A stretch of DNA of 64,000 nt from Pseudoxanthomonas sacheonensis (GCF_010093305.1 NZ_PDWS01000006.1:1-64000), one strand, 5' to 3'; positions 8,869 to 17,710 are shown, counted from the first letter of the stretch. The notes: generated from the letters alone by a model not told the origin. Numbers and translations: made by a program.

Positions 8869-9972
8869 TCATACGGGAAGTCTCGCTTCGATGCGCAATC
8901 CGCCGTGCGGCGCGACGCTTGCCCGGAAATCGCCCCGCGATGCTTCCACGCGTTCGCGCATCCCGGCCATGCCGTTGCCTTCCCGGAGGGCGCCTTTCAC
9001 TACGCCATCATCCTCGATCCGCAGCATCACTCCATCGCCTTGGCGCGAGATTTCCACGGACACGCGGCTTGCGCCCGCATGGCGCGCCGCATTGGTCAGC
9101 GATTCCTGCACCAGGCGCAAAAGGGTCTCGGCCTGGGCGGGATCGGTCACCTGCACGTCGCCGTCGATACGCAGGTCCATGCGCAGTTTGGGCAACGGCG
9201 CGGCCAGCGCGCGCAATGCGGTTTCCAGGTCCAGGCCGCGGCTGTCGCGCAAGGCCTGCACCACGTTGCGGATGTCGGTCAGCAGTTCGCTGGACAGCTG
9301 TTGCGCAAGGTGGATCTCCTGGCGCTGGGAGAACGCCGGATCCGACGCCAGCGCACGCAGGTTGAGGTGTATCGCGGTCAGCTTGTGTCCGGCCACATCG
9401 TGCAGTTCGCGCGCCATGCGCAGGCGCTCGGCATCGCGCGCGCTGTCGGCCAGCAACGCGCGGGTGGCCAGCAGGTCGGCGTTGACCAGCGCAAGCCGGT
9501 CGCGCGTGCGCTCGGCATTGCTCGCGTAATGGCCCACCAGCAAAGCGAACGCCTGGAAGCCGGCATAGATCAGCACCATCAGGGACGGCGAGGAAAAGCC
9601 GGCGTCGCGCAGCAGCAGATAGAACAGCACGTCGACCACCAGCATCGCCAGCAGCGTCGCGCGCAGCGACCACACCAGGCTCAGCTGCGCCGCCAGCACC
9701 ACCAGCAACACCGGCGTGGTGCCCGTGCGCGGGGCCAGCCAGACCAGCGTCAGCGAGCAGGCGGCGATGAGCACCAGCAGCGCGTTCACCTGCCAAGGCC
9801 TGAGCTGCGGCAGGTCGCAGAGCAGGCTGAGCATCAGGAAGGCCGCCATCAGGCTCCAGCACAAGACCAGGCTTTGCGGTTCCGCATCGCGCAGGGAAAG
9901 GCCGACCGCCAGCCAGGTCAGCAGCAGGGCGAGGTTAAGGGGTCGCAGCAGGTGGCGTAGCAGTGCGCGCAT
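8869..9972 (-). CDS. Membrane histidine kinase (DesK/NarX-like)
   Basis: 367-aa sensor kinase. About five or six hydrophobic helices fill residues 10-150 with no large periplasmic domain, as in DesK-type sensors of membrane state. The HisKA_3 box is RELHDVAGHKLTAIHLNL (His191), followed by an ATPase domain with VQESLTNAARHAGA and GNGMAGMRERVEASRG. I start at ATG 9972 (MRALLRHLLRPLNLALLL) because the helices begin there; a longer frame to 10194 would run into the divergent gene's promoter. Forms an operon with the response regulator. Confidence 0.92.
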   Translation of the reverse strand: MRALLRHLLRPLNLALLLTWLAVGLSLRDAEPQSLVLCWSLMAAFLMLSLLCDLPQLRPWQVNALLVLIAACSLTLVWLAPRTGTTPVLLVVLAAQLSLVWSLRATLLAMLVVDVLFYLLLRDAGFSSPSLMVLIYAGFQAFALLVGHYASNAERTRDRLALVNADLLATRALLADSARDAERLRMARELHDVAGHKLTAIHLNLRALASDPAFSQRQEIHLAQQLSSELLTDIRNVVQALRDSRGLDLETALRALAAPLPKLRMDLRIDGDVQVTDPAQAETLLRLVQESLTNAARHAGASRVSVEISRQGDGVMLRIEDDGVVKGALREGNGMAGMRERVEASRGDFRASVAPHGGLRIEARLPV

Positions 9973-10035
9973 GCCGGCATGCTGCGGGGTGGCCACGGCG
10001 TTGGCAATGCATCCGGCGCAGAAAGTGACTTCCGG

Positions 10036-10047
10036 CACTGCGCAGTG
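10036..10047. promoter_or_regulatory. Perfect palindrome in divergent promoter region
   Basis: CACTGCGCAGTG, a perfect 12-bp palindrome, flanked by CCGGCA/TGCCGG-type sequence, in the 152-bp gap between the divergent histidine kinase and DUF2141 genes. Its form and place suit a dimeric regulator such as the NarL-family protein encoded nearby; this is inferred only. Confidence 0.45.
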
Positions 10048-10124
10048 GTGACTGCCGGCAGCTGATCGGTGCTGGTCCGCTGCGCACACTGGCCCCGTCA
10101 TCCACCACAGCACAGGACTTCGCC

Positions 10125-10556
10125 ATGAATCGCGCCGCCGCCTTCCGTATCGCCCCGTTCGCATTGATCGCCGCGCTGTCGAGCGCCAGCGCATTCGCCG
10201 GGGACCTCACCGTAAAACTACATGGCATCCGTGCACAGACCGGCCTGGTCAAGGTGGCCGTGGTCGATTCGCAGGAAGCATGGGACGGCAAGGCCGCCCC
10301 GGTGCAGGCCGACGGCGCTCCCGCGCAGGGCGAGGAGGCCAGCTTTACTTTCAAGGATCTCAAGCCGGGCAGCTACGCGGTGATGATCACCCACGACGAA
10401 AACGGCAACGGCAAGATGGACACCAACCTCGTGGGCATGCCGCTGGAAGGCTACGGTTTCAGCAACAACCCGCAGGTGATGCGCAAGCCGACCTGGGACG
10501 AAGCCCGCTTCCAGGTCACCGCTACCGGCGCGGCCATCGACGTCGACCTGCGCTGA
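10125..10556 (+). CDS. DUF2141 secreted protein
   Basis: 143-aa exported protein: signal peptide to about residue 25 (SASAFA-GDL), then a beta-sandwich-like DUF2141 domain with LTVKLHGIRAQTGLVKVAVVD, TFKDLKPGSYAVMITHDENGNGKMDTN and GYGFSNNP. DUF2141 proteins often sit next to carotenoid or membrane-sensing genes, as here. It is 37 bp upstream of the carotenoid oxygenase and probably co-transcribed; divergent from the sensor kinase. Confidence 0.9.
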   Translation: MNRAAAFRIAPFALIAALSSASAFAGDLTVKLHGIRAQTGLVKVAVVDSQEAWDGKAAPVQADGAPAQGEEASFTFKDLKPGSYAVMITHDENGNGKMDTNLVGMPLEGYGFSNNPQVMRKPTWDEARFQVTATGAAIDVDLR

Positions 10557-10593
10557 AGCGCATCCACGCCAAGCGCACATCAGGAGCATCGCC

Positions 10594-12123
10594 ATGAGCA
10601 CACTCGGCAACAGCCGCCGTCGTTTTCTGCGCAACCTGCTTTCCGGCGCCACGGTCATAGCGCTGGCTCCGACGCTGTTGCACGGCCAGGACGCGTCGGC
10701 CGGCGATGCCGCCGAGTTCGCGCGCGGTCTGCGCGAGCATCCGTGGATGGCGGGCTGGAAAAGCGCGACCGCCGAGTCGCTGGGCCCGACCACCGTGCAG
10801 ATCGAAGGGCGACTGCCCGAAGGTTTCGCAGGTACGCTCTACCGCAACGGACCGGCCTGGACCGAACGTGCCGGCTTCCGCTACGAACACTGGTTCGATG
10901 GCGACGGCATGGTGCACGGCTGGCGTTTCGACCGCGGCCAGCTGACCCATCGCGGACGCATGGTCGCCACGCCCAAGTTCACCCGCGAACAGAAAGCCGG
11001 ACGCTTCCTGTATCCGGCTGCCGGCACGCGCATCCCCGATTCGCAGCCGGTACGCAACAACGACGACGCCAATGCCGCCAACACTTCGGTGATGACGCTC
11101 AACGGCCGCTTGTTCGCGTTGTGCGAAGCGGGTTCGGCCTTCGAGCTGGATCCCGACCAGCTGACCACGCTGGGGCCGGTGACCTGGCGTCCGGACTTGG
11201 CCAGCATTCCGTTCTCCGCGCATCCGTTGATAGACCGCGATGGCTCGGCCTGGAATTTCGGCGCGGTCAGCCTGATGGGCGGTTCGGGCCTGGTGATCTG
11301 GCACGTGGGCGCGGATGGCAAGCTGGTTTCGGCCGACATGCTGGATACGCCGATACGCGGCTATCTGCACAGCTTCGCCATGACCGACAAACATCTGGTG
11401 TTCGCCCTGATTCCGTTCCGCTATCTGGAAGGCGAAGGCGCGTTCTTCGAACGCCTGCGCTTCCAGCCCGAGCAGTCGCTGCGCGTGGCGGTGGTGCCGA
11501 AGGATGCGCCGACGCAGGCGCGGTGGTTCGAGGCCGAGTTCGCCGCCATCTATCATTTCGGCGATGCCTACGAGCGCAACGGCGAGATCGTGATGCGCGC
11601 CGTGCAGCATATCGATATCGAAGAGGCGCGCTCGCCGATGCAGGCCGCGATGAAAGGACATGCGGAAGTGGAGGGCGGCAAGGGCAAGCTGCGCGAGCTG
11701 CACCTGGGCCTGCGCGACGGCAAGGCACGTTGGCAGGACACGGGGGTGGGAGGAATCGAGTTCCCGCTGTTCGATCCGCGCACGCGCGGCGACCGCGCGG
11801 CGCGTCTGTACGCGCCGACCAACGAAGGCGCCCACACCGCGCCTTATTTCAACGCGGTCGCTTCCTACGATGTCGAACGCGGCCGCCGGCGCGTGCACAA
11901 CTACGGCGAGTCGGTGCTGGCGGAGGAGCATGTGTTCGTGCCACGCCCCGGCAGCGCGCGTGCCGGCGACGGCTGGCTGGTGGGCACGCTGCTGGACAGC
12001 GCGCGCGGCCGCAGCGGCATCGCGGTGCTGGATGCGCAGCGCGTGGAAGACGGACCGCTGGCGCAGGCATGGCTGCCTTACACCGTGCCATTGGGTTTCC
12101 ACGGCCATTTCGCTTCGCGCTAA
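10594..12123 (+). CDS. Carotenoid oxygenase family protein, probable Tat export
   Basis: 509-aa member of the RPE65/carotenoid cleavage dioxygenase family, a seven-bladed propeller with Fe(II) held by four His. The four candidates are His210 (FSAHPLID), His259 (GYLHSFAMT), His321 (AAIYHFGD) and His503 (PLGFHGHF). NGPAW and HWFDGDGMVHG near residues 85-109 also match. The N-terminus SRRRFLRNLLSGATVIALA looks like a twin-arginine signal, so it probably acts outside the cytoplasm. The substrate (carotenoid, apocarotenoid or stilbene) cannot be told. RBS: AGGAG before ATG. Confidence 0.92.
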   Translation: MSTLGNSRRRFLRNLLSGATVIALAPTLLHGQDASAGDAAEFARGLREHPWMAGWKSATAESLGPTTVQIEGRLPEGFAGTLYRNGPAWTERAGFRYEHWFDGDGMVHGWRFDRGQLTHRGRMVATPKFTREQKAGRFLYPAAGTRIPDSQPVRNNDDANAANTSVMTLNGRLFALCEAGSAFELDPDQLTTLGPVTWRPDLASIPFSAHPLIDRDGSAWNFGAVSLMGGSGLVIWHVGADGKLVSADMLDTPIRGYLHSFAMTDKHLVFALIPFRYLEGEGAFFERLRFQPEQSLRVAVVPKDAPTQARWFEAEFAAIYHFGDAYERNGEIVMRAVQHIDIEEARSPMQAAMKGHAEVEGGKGKLRELHLGLRDGKARWQDTGVGGIEFPLFDPRTRGDRAARLYAPTNEGAHTAPYFNAVASYDVERGRRRVHNYGESVLAEEHVFVPRPGSARAGDGWLVGTLLDSARGRSGIAVLDAQRVEDGPLAQAWLPYTVPLGFHGHFASR

Positions 12124-12152
12124 CGGTCGAAGGGGTCCGTCGGTGCCCCGGA

Positions 12153-12176
12153 CTGCTGACAACACGTTGTCAGCAG
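12153..12176. terminator. Palindrome after the carotenoid oxygenase gene
   Basis: CTGCTGACAA-CACG-TTGTCAGCAG, a perfect 10-bp stem 29 bp after the stop and 42 bp before the next start. No T-run follows, so it could be a terminator, an mRNA-stabilising hairpin or an operator for the next gene. Confidence 0.5.
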
Positions 12177-12218
12177 CGGGCACACAGACTTGTCATACCT
12201 CAGTCATGACGACATCCC

Positions 12219-12824
12219 ATGGATCCGCAACGCCGATTGATCGCCGCCGCCTGTCTCGGCGGCACCGCCGCCACACTGCTGGCCGATGCCCTTGCCCAGA
12301 CGCATGGCGTCGCCTCCGCAAGTAGCGCGGCGATGGCAAGCTCGTCGCCCGGACCGGCCGGCGACGGCCGCCACGATTTCGATTTCTTCCACGGTCGCTG
12401 GCATCTGCACAACCGGCGCCTGAAAACCTGGCTCGCTGATTCCGACGAGTGGGTCGAATTCGAGGGCCGCCTGCATTGCCAGTCCCTGCTCGGCGGCATC
12501 GGCAATATCGATGAAGTCCTCGCCGACTTCGGCGAAGGCATCCATGGACTCAGCCTGCGCTTGTACGACCCGGAAGCGCGGCGATGGAGCGATTACTGGG
12601 CCACCAAACGCGGCGGCGTGCTTGGACCGCCGGTGATCGGCGCATTCTCCGGTGGCGTTGGCACGTTCTTCGGCGAGGATCGATTCGAAGGCCGCCCGGT
12701 GCGGGTCCGCGCGTTGTGGACGCAACCCGGCACGGACGAAGTGCACTGGGAACAGGCCTTCTCTACAGATCACGGCAAGTCCTGGGAAACCAACTGGACC
12801 ATGCGCATGATCCGGCAGGCCTGA
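12219..12824 (+). CDS. Exported 'DFDF' protein, paralogue of 14022 gene
   Basis: 201-aa protein of unknown function. The N-terminus (MDPQRRLIAAACLGGTAATLLADALA) looks like a Tat-like or Sec signal. The mature part has GRHDFDFFHGRWHLHNRRL, WVEFEGRLHCQSLLGGIGNID, LRLYDPEARRWSDYWA and HGKSWETNWTMRM, the layout of small beta-barrel proteins annotated DUF1579 or lipocalin-like. It is strongly similar along its length to the gene at 14022, which lacks the signal. Two NIPSNAP genes lie between the pair. Confidence 0.75.
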   Translation: MDPQRRLIAAACLGGTAATLLADALAQTHGVASASSAAMASSSPGPAGDGRHDFDFFHGRWHLHNRRLKTWLADSDEWVEFEGRLHCQSLLGGIGNIDEVLADFGEGIHGLSLRLYDPEARRWSDYWATKRGGVLGPPVIGAFSGGVGTFFGEDRFEGRPVRVRALWTQPGTDEVHWEQAFSTDHGKSWETNWTMRMIRQA

Positions 12825-12847
12825 TCCACGACATGCAGGAAGTCCAC

Positions 12848-13201
12848 ATGAGCAGATTCGTAGAAATACGTTCCTATGCGCTCAAGCCAGGCACGCGCGA
12901 GGAGTTCGACCGCATCGCCTCGCAACAGGCCATTCCGATGCTGCGACGCTGGGAAGTCGATGTGGTGGCGCACGGACCGTCGCCGCACGACGACGATTCC
13001 TATTATCTGATCCGCGCCTACGCCAGCCTCGCCGACCGCCAGCAGAGCCAGGATACCTTCTACGGCAGCCATGAATGGAAGGACGGCCCGCGCGCAGCGA
13101 TCCTGGCGTTGATCGAGAACTTCACTTCCATCGTGCTCGAACTGGAGCCGACGACGGTCGAGGCATTGCGGATCGCGCCATCGCATGGAGCGTCGGCATG
13201 A
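12848..13201 (+). CDS. NIPSNAP-family protein
   Basis: 117-aa cytoplasmic protein with a ferredoxin-like dimeric alpha/beta-barrel (NIPSNAP/Dabb) fold: FVEIRSYALKPGTREEFDRI, YYLIRAYASLADRQQSQDTFYGSHEW. The start at 12848 has AGGAAG 6 bp upstream. Its stop overlaps the next start (ATGA). Role unknown; family members bind small hydrophobic ligands or act as monooxygenase-like subunits. Confidence 0.85.
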   Translation: MSRFVEIRSYALKPGTREEFDRIASQQAIPMLRRWEVDVVAHGPSPHDDDSYYLIRAYASLADRQQSQDTFYGSHEWKDGPRAAILALIENFTSIVLELEPTTVEALRIAPSHGASA

Positions 13202-14025
13202 AGACGACAGGATTGCAGCTGGCATTGTTGCTGGGCGCTTGCCTGAGTTCTGTCGCCGCCGCGCACGCGAACGATACCGATGAAACAGGAGCCCGAGCCA
13301 TGCAAACGACCACCACCTGCTGCGAAGTGCTCGAGCTGCGCCAATACACGCTCAAGCCCGGACAGCGCGAGGTCCTGATCGGTTTGTTCGACGACAAGTT
13401 CGTCGCCGGCCAGGAAGACGCCGGCATGACCATCGTCGGCCAGTTCCGCGATCTGGACGCGCCGGACCGCTTCGTCTGGTTGCGCGGCTTCGCCGGCATG
13501 CCGCAACGCAAGCGGGCGCTGGAAACCTTCTACGGCGGGCCGGTGTGGCAGGGCAACCGCACCACGGCCAACGGCACCATGATCGATTCGGACAACGTGC
13601 TGCTGCTGCGGCCGGCTACGGCGACCTCCGGATTCGCTTTGCAGGGACTGGCGCGCGACCGGCGTCCGGCGGGCCTGGTGGTGGCGTACCTGCACTATCT
13701 GCAGCGGCCTGTGAGTGCGTCCACGGTGGGGGACATGGAGTGGCGTCTGCGTTCGGCCTTGCAGTCTTCCGGCGCGCAACTGCAGGCGGTGCTGGTCAGC
13801 GAGCATAGCGAAAACACATTCCTCGCCTTGCCGGTGCGGCTGGGCGAGGAAGTGCTGGTGTGGGTAGCGGGTTTCGCCGACCAGGCCGCCTACGATGCGC
13901 AGTGCGTCGCGCTCGAAGAAATCGCGGCCGTTCTCCAGCCTTTGCAATCCGCGCCGGCCGAACGCCTGCATCTGTCGCCCACTGCCGGATCCCTGTTGCG
14001 CGGTACGCAGGAGACGCAGCCATGA
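13198..14025 (+). CDS. Secreted two-part NIPSNAP-like protein
   Basis: 275-aa protein with signal peptide MKTTGLQLALLLGACLSSVAAAHA. Residues about 43-135 form one NIPSNAP domain (LELRQYTLKPGQREVLIGLF, RFVWLRGFAGMPQRKRALETFYGGPVW); residues about 160-250 look like a second, weaker domain (VVAYLHYLQR ... VLVWVAGFADQAAYDAQ). Start overlaps the previous stop (ATGA) and its stop overlaps the next start, so the three genes are translationally coupled. A start at 13300 would remove the signal; coupling favours 13198. Confidence 0.82.
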   Translation: MKTTGLQLALLLGACLSSVAAAHANDTDETGARAMQTTTTCCEVLELRQYTLKPGQREVLIGLFDDKFVAGQEDAGMTIVGQFRDLDAPDRFVWLRGFAGMPQRKRALETFYGGPVWQGNRTTANGTMIDSDNVLLLRPATATSGFALQGLARDRRPAGLVVAYLHYLQRPVSASTVGDMEWRLRSALQSSGAQLQAVLVSEHSENTFLALPVRLGEEVLVWVAGFADQAAYDAQCVALEEIAAVLQPLQSAPAERLHLSPTAGSLLRGTQETQP

Positions 14026-14525
14026 CATCGCCCTCCCCGATCGTGTCGCCTTCGGAGAACGACGGACGCCACGACTTCGATTTCTACTACGGCCACTGGA
14101 AGGTACGTAACGAACGCCTGAAACAACGTCTGGCCGGCAGCGACGAATGGGAAACCTTCGAGGCCACACAAAGCTGCCGGCCGCTGCTCGACGGCATCGG
14201 TAACCTGGACGACTTCGCCACCGGATGGAACGGCGGATTCCGCGGCATGACCTTGCGGCTGTTCGACCTGCAGGCCAGGCAATGGCGCATCTACTGGGCC
14301 AGCAATCGCAGCGGCGTGCTGGAACCCCCGGTGATGGGCCGATTCGAAGCGGGCATCGGCACCTTTTACGGACGCGATATCCACGAAGACATACCGGTGC
14401 TGGCGCGCTTCCTCTGGTCGGACGTCACCGCCGATTCGGCGCACTGGCAGCAGGCGTTTTCCACCGACGAAGGCGCAAGCTGGGAAACCAACTGGCACAT
14501 GTGGATGACGCGGATCGCCGGATGA
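14022..14525 (+). CDS. 'DFDF' protein, cytoplasmic paralogue
   Basis: 167-aa paralogue of the 12219 product without a signal peptide: GRHDFDFYYGHWKVRNERL, WETFEATQSCRPLLDGIGNLD, LRLFDLQARQWRIYWASNRSG, ASWETNWHMWM. Unknown function; fold probably a small beta-barrel (DUF1579/lipocalin-like). Starts inside the previous stop codon (ATGA). It ends the four-gene block, and the WYL regulator follows 39 bp later. Confidence 0.8.
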   Translation: MTSPSPIVSPSENDGRHDFDFYYGHWKVRNERLKQRLAGSDEWETFEATQSCRPLLDGIGNLDDFATGWNGGFRGMTLRLFDLQARQWRIYWASNRSGVLEPPVMGRFEAGIGTFYGRDIHEDIPVLARFLWSDVTADSAHWQQAFSTDEGASWETNWHMWMTRIAG

Positions 14526-14564
14526 GCCTTTGATCCGGGCGCCGCGGCACGCCATGATGGCCGC

Positions 14565-15254
14565 ATGCGCCGCGCCGACCGCCTGTTCCTGATCATCCAC
14601 GCCCTGCGCGGTCGCCGTTCGGCGATGACCGCGCAGCAACTGGCCGGAACCCTGCATGTCTCCCTGCGCACCATCTACCGCGACGTCGCCGATCTGCAGC
14701 TGTCAGGGGTGCCGATCGAAGGCGAGGCCGGCATCGGCTACGTGCTGCGCAAGGGTTCGGACATCCCGCCGCTGATGTTCAACGCCGACGAACTGGAAGC
14801 GCTGGTGGTGGGCACGCGTTTCGTGCGCGCTTTCGGCGGCGAACGCCTGGGGGTGAGCGCAAGCGCGGCATTGCTGAAGATAGAAGCGGTACTGCCGCCG
14901 GAACTGCGCGAGCGCTCGCGCCGCACCCGCATCTACGCGCCTGAGCTGGACAACCGCATCGAGGCCAGCGGCATGATCGATCGCCTGCATGCGGCGGTGG
15001 AAGCGCGCCAGGTGTTGCGTCTGCAATACCGCGACCCGTCCGGCAGCGAAACCGCCCGCGAAGTGGAACCGCTATGCCTGACCTTCTGGGGCGGCAGCTG
15101 GACGCTGGGCGCGTGGTGCCGGCTGCGCGAGGATTTCCGCAATTTCAGGCCGGACAGAATTGTCGGTGTCGAGACGACAGGGGGAGTGTTCTTCGAGATC
15201 ACCGGCCGCGATTTGAGTGCCTATCTGCAGGCTGTCGGAAGGAATGAAGCCTGA
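14565..15254 (+). CDS. YafY-type HTH/WYL transcriptional regulator
   Basis: 229-aa regulator: N-terminal HTH_11 domain (RADRLFLIIHALRGRRSAMTAQQLA, VSLRTIYRDVADLQ), then a WYL-type ligand domain (RLHAAVEARQVLRLQYRDPSG, EVEPLCLTFWGGSWTLGAWCRLREDFRNFRPDRI). WYL proteins usually bind nucleic acid or nucleotides and regulate adjacent genes. Located right after the NIPSNAP/'DFDF' block on the same strand, so control of that block is a reasonable guess. Confidence 0.9.
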   Translation: MRRADRLFLIIHALRGRRSAMTAQQLAGTLHVSLRTIYRDVADLQLSGVPIEGEAGIGYVLRKGSDIPPLMFNADELEALVVGTRFVRAFGGERLGVSASAALLKIEAVLPPELRERSRRTRIYAPELDNRIEASGMIDRLHAAVEARQVLRLQYRDPSGSETAREVEPLCLTFWGGSWTLGAWCRLREDFRNFRPDRIVGVETTGGVFFEITGRDLSAYLQAVGRNEA

Positions 15255-15280
15255 GCCCAGCAACGCCATCAAAAAAAAGC

Positions 15281-15440
15281 GCCTCCCCCTTTGGAAAAGG
15301 GGGATTGAGGGGGATTTGCTTTTGCTTCTGATCGGTATAAATCAAGATCAAGAGCAAATCCCCCCGCCCGGCTTCGCCGGACGACCCCCTTTTGCAAAGG
15401 GGGTAAAGCAGTCGGCGCGTGCGAAGGGGGTAAAGCAGTC
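15281..15440. repeat. Type A dispersed repeat, copy 1
   Basis: Long palindromic element: arm CCCCCTTTGGAAAAGGGGG then GGGGGATTTGCTTTTGC, an A/T-richer centre, then GAGCAAATCCCCC and CCCCCTTTTGCAAAGGGGG. The right end is duplicated in part (GGGGGTAAAGCAGTC twice, to 15440). Four more copies lie at 19.3, 27.4, 29.7 and 36.4 kb. Occupies the gap between the WYL gene and the receptor stop and touches the receptor's stop codon. Confidence 0.92.
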
Positions 15441-17565
15441 AGCGCGACCACTGCCACTGCGCGCCGACCAGGAACGTGCGGCCGGGTCCGGGTTCGTAGA
15501 AGCGGCCATTGCCTTCGTTGACGATCACCGAACCGATGTAACCATGGTCTAGCGCGTTGTCGATCCGCGCGAAGGCGCGCAGGCTGCCGGAGGGGAGCTT
15601 CCATTCGCGCGCCGCTTCCAGATGCAGCAGGAAGTAGCCGGGCGCAGATTCGCTGGCCACATCGTTGACCACGACGTCGCCAACACCTTCGCCTTCGGCG
15701 GCCGCGCTCCACACGCTTCCGCGCCATTGCAGACGGCCGAACAATTGCTGGCGCGCGACGCCTGGAATGCGCGACCCCGCCGCCACCGGCGTCGAAGGAA
15801 CGGTGCAACCGGCGCCGGTGCAAACCAGATAGGCGCTGCGGAAAGTCGCGTCCAGCCAGGTATAGGCCAGCTGCAGGCGCCATTGGTCCGAGAGCGCCGT
15901 CTCGAACGAAGTCTCCAACCCCTGCCGCCGCGCGCGCGCCACGTTGCGGAAACTGCTGCGACCGCCGACGTTGCGCACCACCGCCAGCTCGTCGTCGGTG
16001 TCGGCGCGGAACAGCGCGGCTTCCAGGCGCGTGTCTCCTTCGCCGCGCCATTTCATTCCCAACTCCACATTGCGGCTGATCGCCGGCTGCAGATCGAAAG
16101 CCAGACCTGCGCCGCCATCGGCGCGGTAGCCCAACTCGTTGAAGGTCGGCGTTTCGAAACCCCGGCCGGCGGAAACATAAAAGCGCAGATCTTCACCCGG
16201 TTCGAACATCAGCCCGGCGACCGGCGTCGTCTCGCGAAAGCGCACTTCTCCGCTGTCGTCGGGATTGCCGGCGGCGACATAGCGGTCGCGGGCGGTGAAC
16301 TCCACTTCGCTATGGCGCGCGCCGGCCAGCAGCGACCAGCGCGGCGCGAACCGCCACCATGCCTGCGCGAACCGGTCCACGTTGCGCACCCGGTTGCTTT
16401 CGTTGCGCCGCAGCGCGCCCCTGACGCCCAGCGTGGTTCCGATGAAGTTCTCGTAGCCGCGCCGTTGCTGATCCTGCTGGTCGAAATCGGCGCCGGCGGT
16501 GAGCTCGAACGGTTTCGAGGCCAACTCACCCTGCCAGCTCCAGCGCAGATCGGCGCCGCCATAGTCGCTGGCCAGGTCGATCACGCCGCCGGCGTTGAGC
16601 GGATTGGCTTGCGCCGCGACCGGCAAGGCCAGGAACTGCTCCACTACGCGTCGCCCCGCATAAGCCATCACACGCCAGGTCTGCGCATTGCCGACTTGCT
16701 GTTCGTAAGTCAGTCCGCCCTGGCTCTGGCGCACCGACTTGCGCGTGTCGAACTGCGTGGCGACCGCAGCGGCCTGGCGCGGATCGGCCTGGTACTGCGC
16801 GCGGGTCAGCCCCAGCGGGTCGTCGGCGTCGGGCAGATCGACATGGTTCAACACCAGGGTCAGCTTGCGCGAGGGATCGATGCGGAAATCGAAGCGCGCA
16901 TTGAGCGAATCGCGCCGCGCCGCGCTGTGATCGCGATAGCCCTGGGTGTCGAAGCGCGAAGCGGCGAGGTTGTAGCCCAGATCGCCGTGGGCGCCCCGCA
17001 ATTGTGCGCCCAGCGTGTACGCATCATCGCCGCCGGCCGTGGCGCGGACCCGCCACGGGTCGCCTTCCTTTCCTTCGGCGCTCCACAACTGCACCACGCC
17101 GCCGGAAGAGTTTCCGTACAGCGCGGAAAAAGGGCCGCGCATGATCTCGATGCGTTCGCCGCCCAGTACGTTGAAATGCGAAAGTTGCCCTTGACCATCC
17201 GGCATCGATGCGGGAATGCCGTCGGAAAACAGGCGCACGCCGCGCACGCCGAAGGTCGAGCGCGCGCCGAACCCGCGGATCGAAAGCTGGGTATCCTGCG
17301 CATAATTCTGCCGGTCGCGTGCCAACAGTCCGGGGACGCTGCCCAGCGCATCGGAAACATCGACCGCATCGCCGTTGCCGTCGTCGCCAAGGGATACGGT
17401 ATGGACCGAAGCCGGCGTGTCGAAATCGCCGACGCCGATCAGGCGCGTGGCTTGCACGCGGATGCGGTCGAGAGTGACGGGGTCGTCGCCGGGGGATTGT
17501 GCGTATGCGCCCGTACTGAACGAAAGAAAGCCGAGCAGGGCGAGTGCGGAGTATCCGTAAGTCAT
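15439..17565 (-). CDS. TonB-dependent outer-membrane receptor
   Basis: 708-aa receptor: signal peptide (LGFLSFSTGAYA-QS), TonB-box-like DPVTLDRIRVQATRL, plug domain with VSDALGSVPGLLARDR, IRGFGARSTFGVRGVRLFSDGIP and IEIMRGPFSALYGNSSGGVV, then a beta-barrel ending in FLVGAQWQWSR. Resembles siderophore/iron-type receptors of the FecA/PupB kind, but the ligand cannot be assigned. It relies on the Ton system at the window start. Its stop codon abuts a type A repeat. Confidence 0.92.
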   Translation of the reverse strand: MTYGYSALALLGFLSFSTGAYAQSPGDDPVTLDRIRVQATRLIGVGDFDTPASVHTVSLGDDGNGDAVDVSDALGSVPGLLARDRQNYAQDTQLSIRGFGARSTFGVRGVRLFSDGIPASMPDGQGQLSHFNVLGGERIEIMRGPFSALYGNSSGGVVQLWSAEGKEGDPWRVRATAGGDDAYTLGAQLRGAHGDLGYNLAASRFDTQGYRDHSAARRDSLNARFDFRIDPSRKLTLVLNHVDLPDADDPLGLTRAQYQADPRQAAAVATQFDTRKSVRQSQGGLTYEQQVGNAQTWRVMAYAGRRVVEQFLALPVAAQANPLNAGGVIDLASDYGGADLRWSWQGELASKPFELTAGADFDQQDQQRRGYENFIGTTLGVRGALRRNESNRVRNVDRFAQAWWRFAPRWSLLAGARHSEVEFTARDRYVAAGNPDDSGEVRFRETTPVAGLMFEPGEDLRFYVSAGRGFETPTFNELGYRADGGAGLAFDLQPAISRNVELGMKWRGEGDTRLEAALFRADTDDELAVVRNVGGRSSFRNVARARRQGLETSFETALSDQWRLQLAYTWLDATFRSAYLVCTGAGCTVPSTPVAAGSRIPGVARQQLFGRLQWRGSVWSAAAEGEGVGDVVVNDVASESAPGYFLLHLEAAREWKLPSGSLRAFARIDNALDHGYIGSVIVNEGNGRFYEPGPGRTFLVGAQWQWSR

Positions 17566-17596
17566 GCGCCATGATCGCGCATCTCATCCTCAAGGG

Positions 17597-17673
17597 TCGT
17601 CATCCCGGCGAAAGCCGGGATTCAAGTCCCACACCGACGGAAAGTTGGGTCCCGGCTTTCGCCGGGATGACGG
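17597..17673. repeat. Palindromic repeat (cgtcatcccggcgaaagccggg)
   Basis: CGTCATCCCGGCGAAAGCCG and its inverted copy, each itself a hairpin, flank about 30 bp. Same family as the second palindrome at 7287-7318. Confidence 0.85.
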
Positions 17674-17710
17674 CTCCTTATTTTCGTGGCGATCAATCCT
17701 GGCGATCCCT

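Noticed and set aside
15622-17574. 650-codon frame antisense to the first TonB receptor
   Set aside because: Same reason: no domain, shadow of a real gene.
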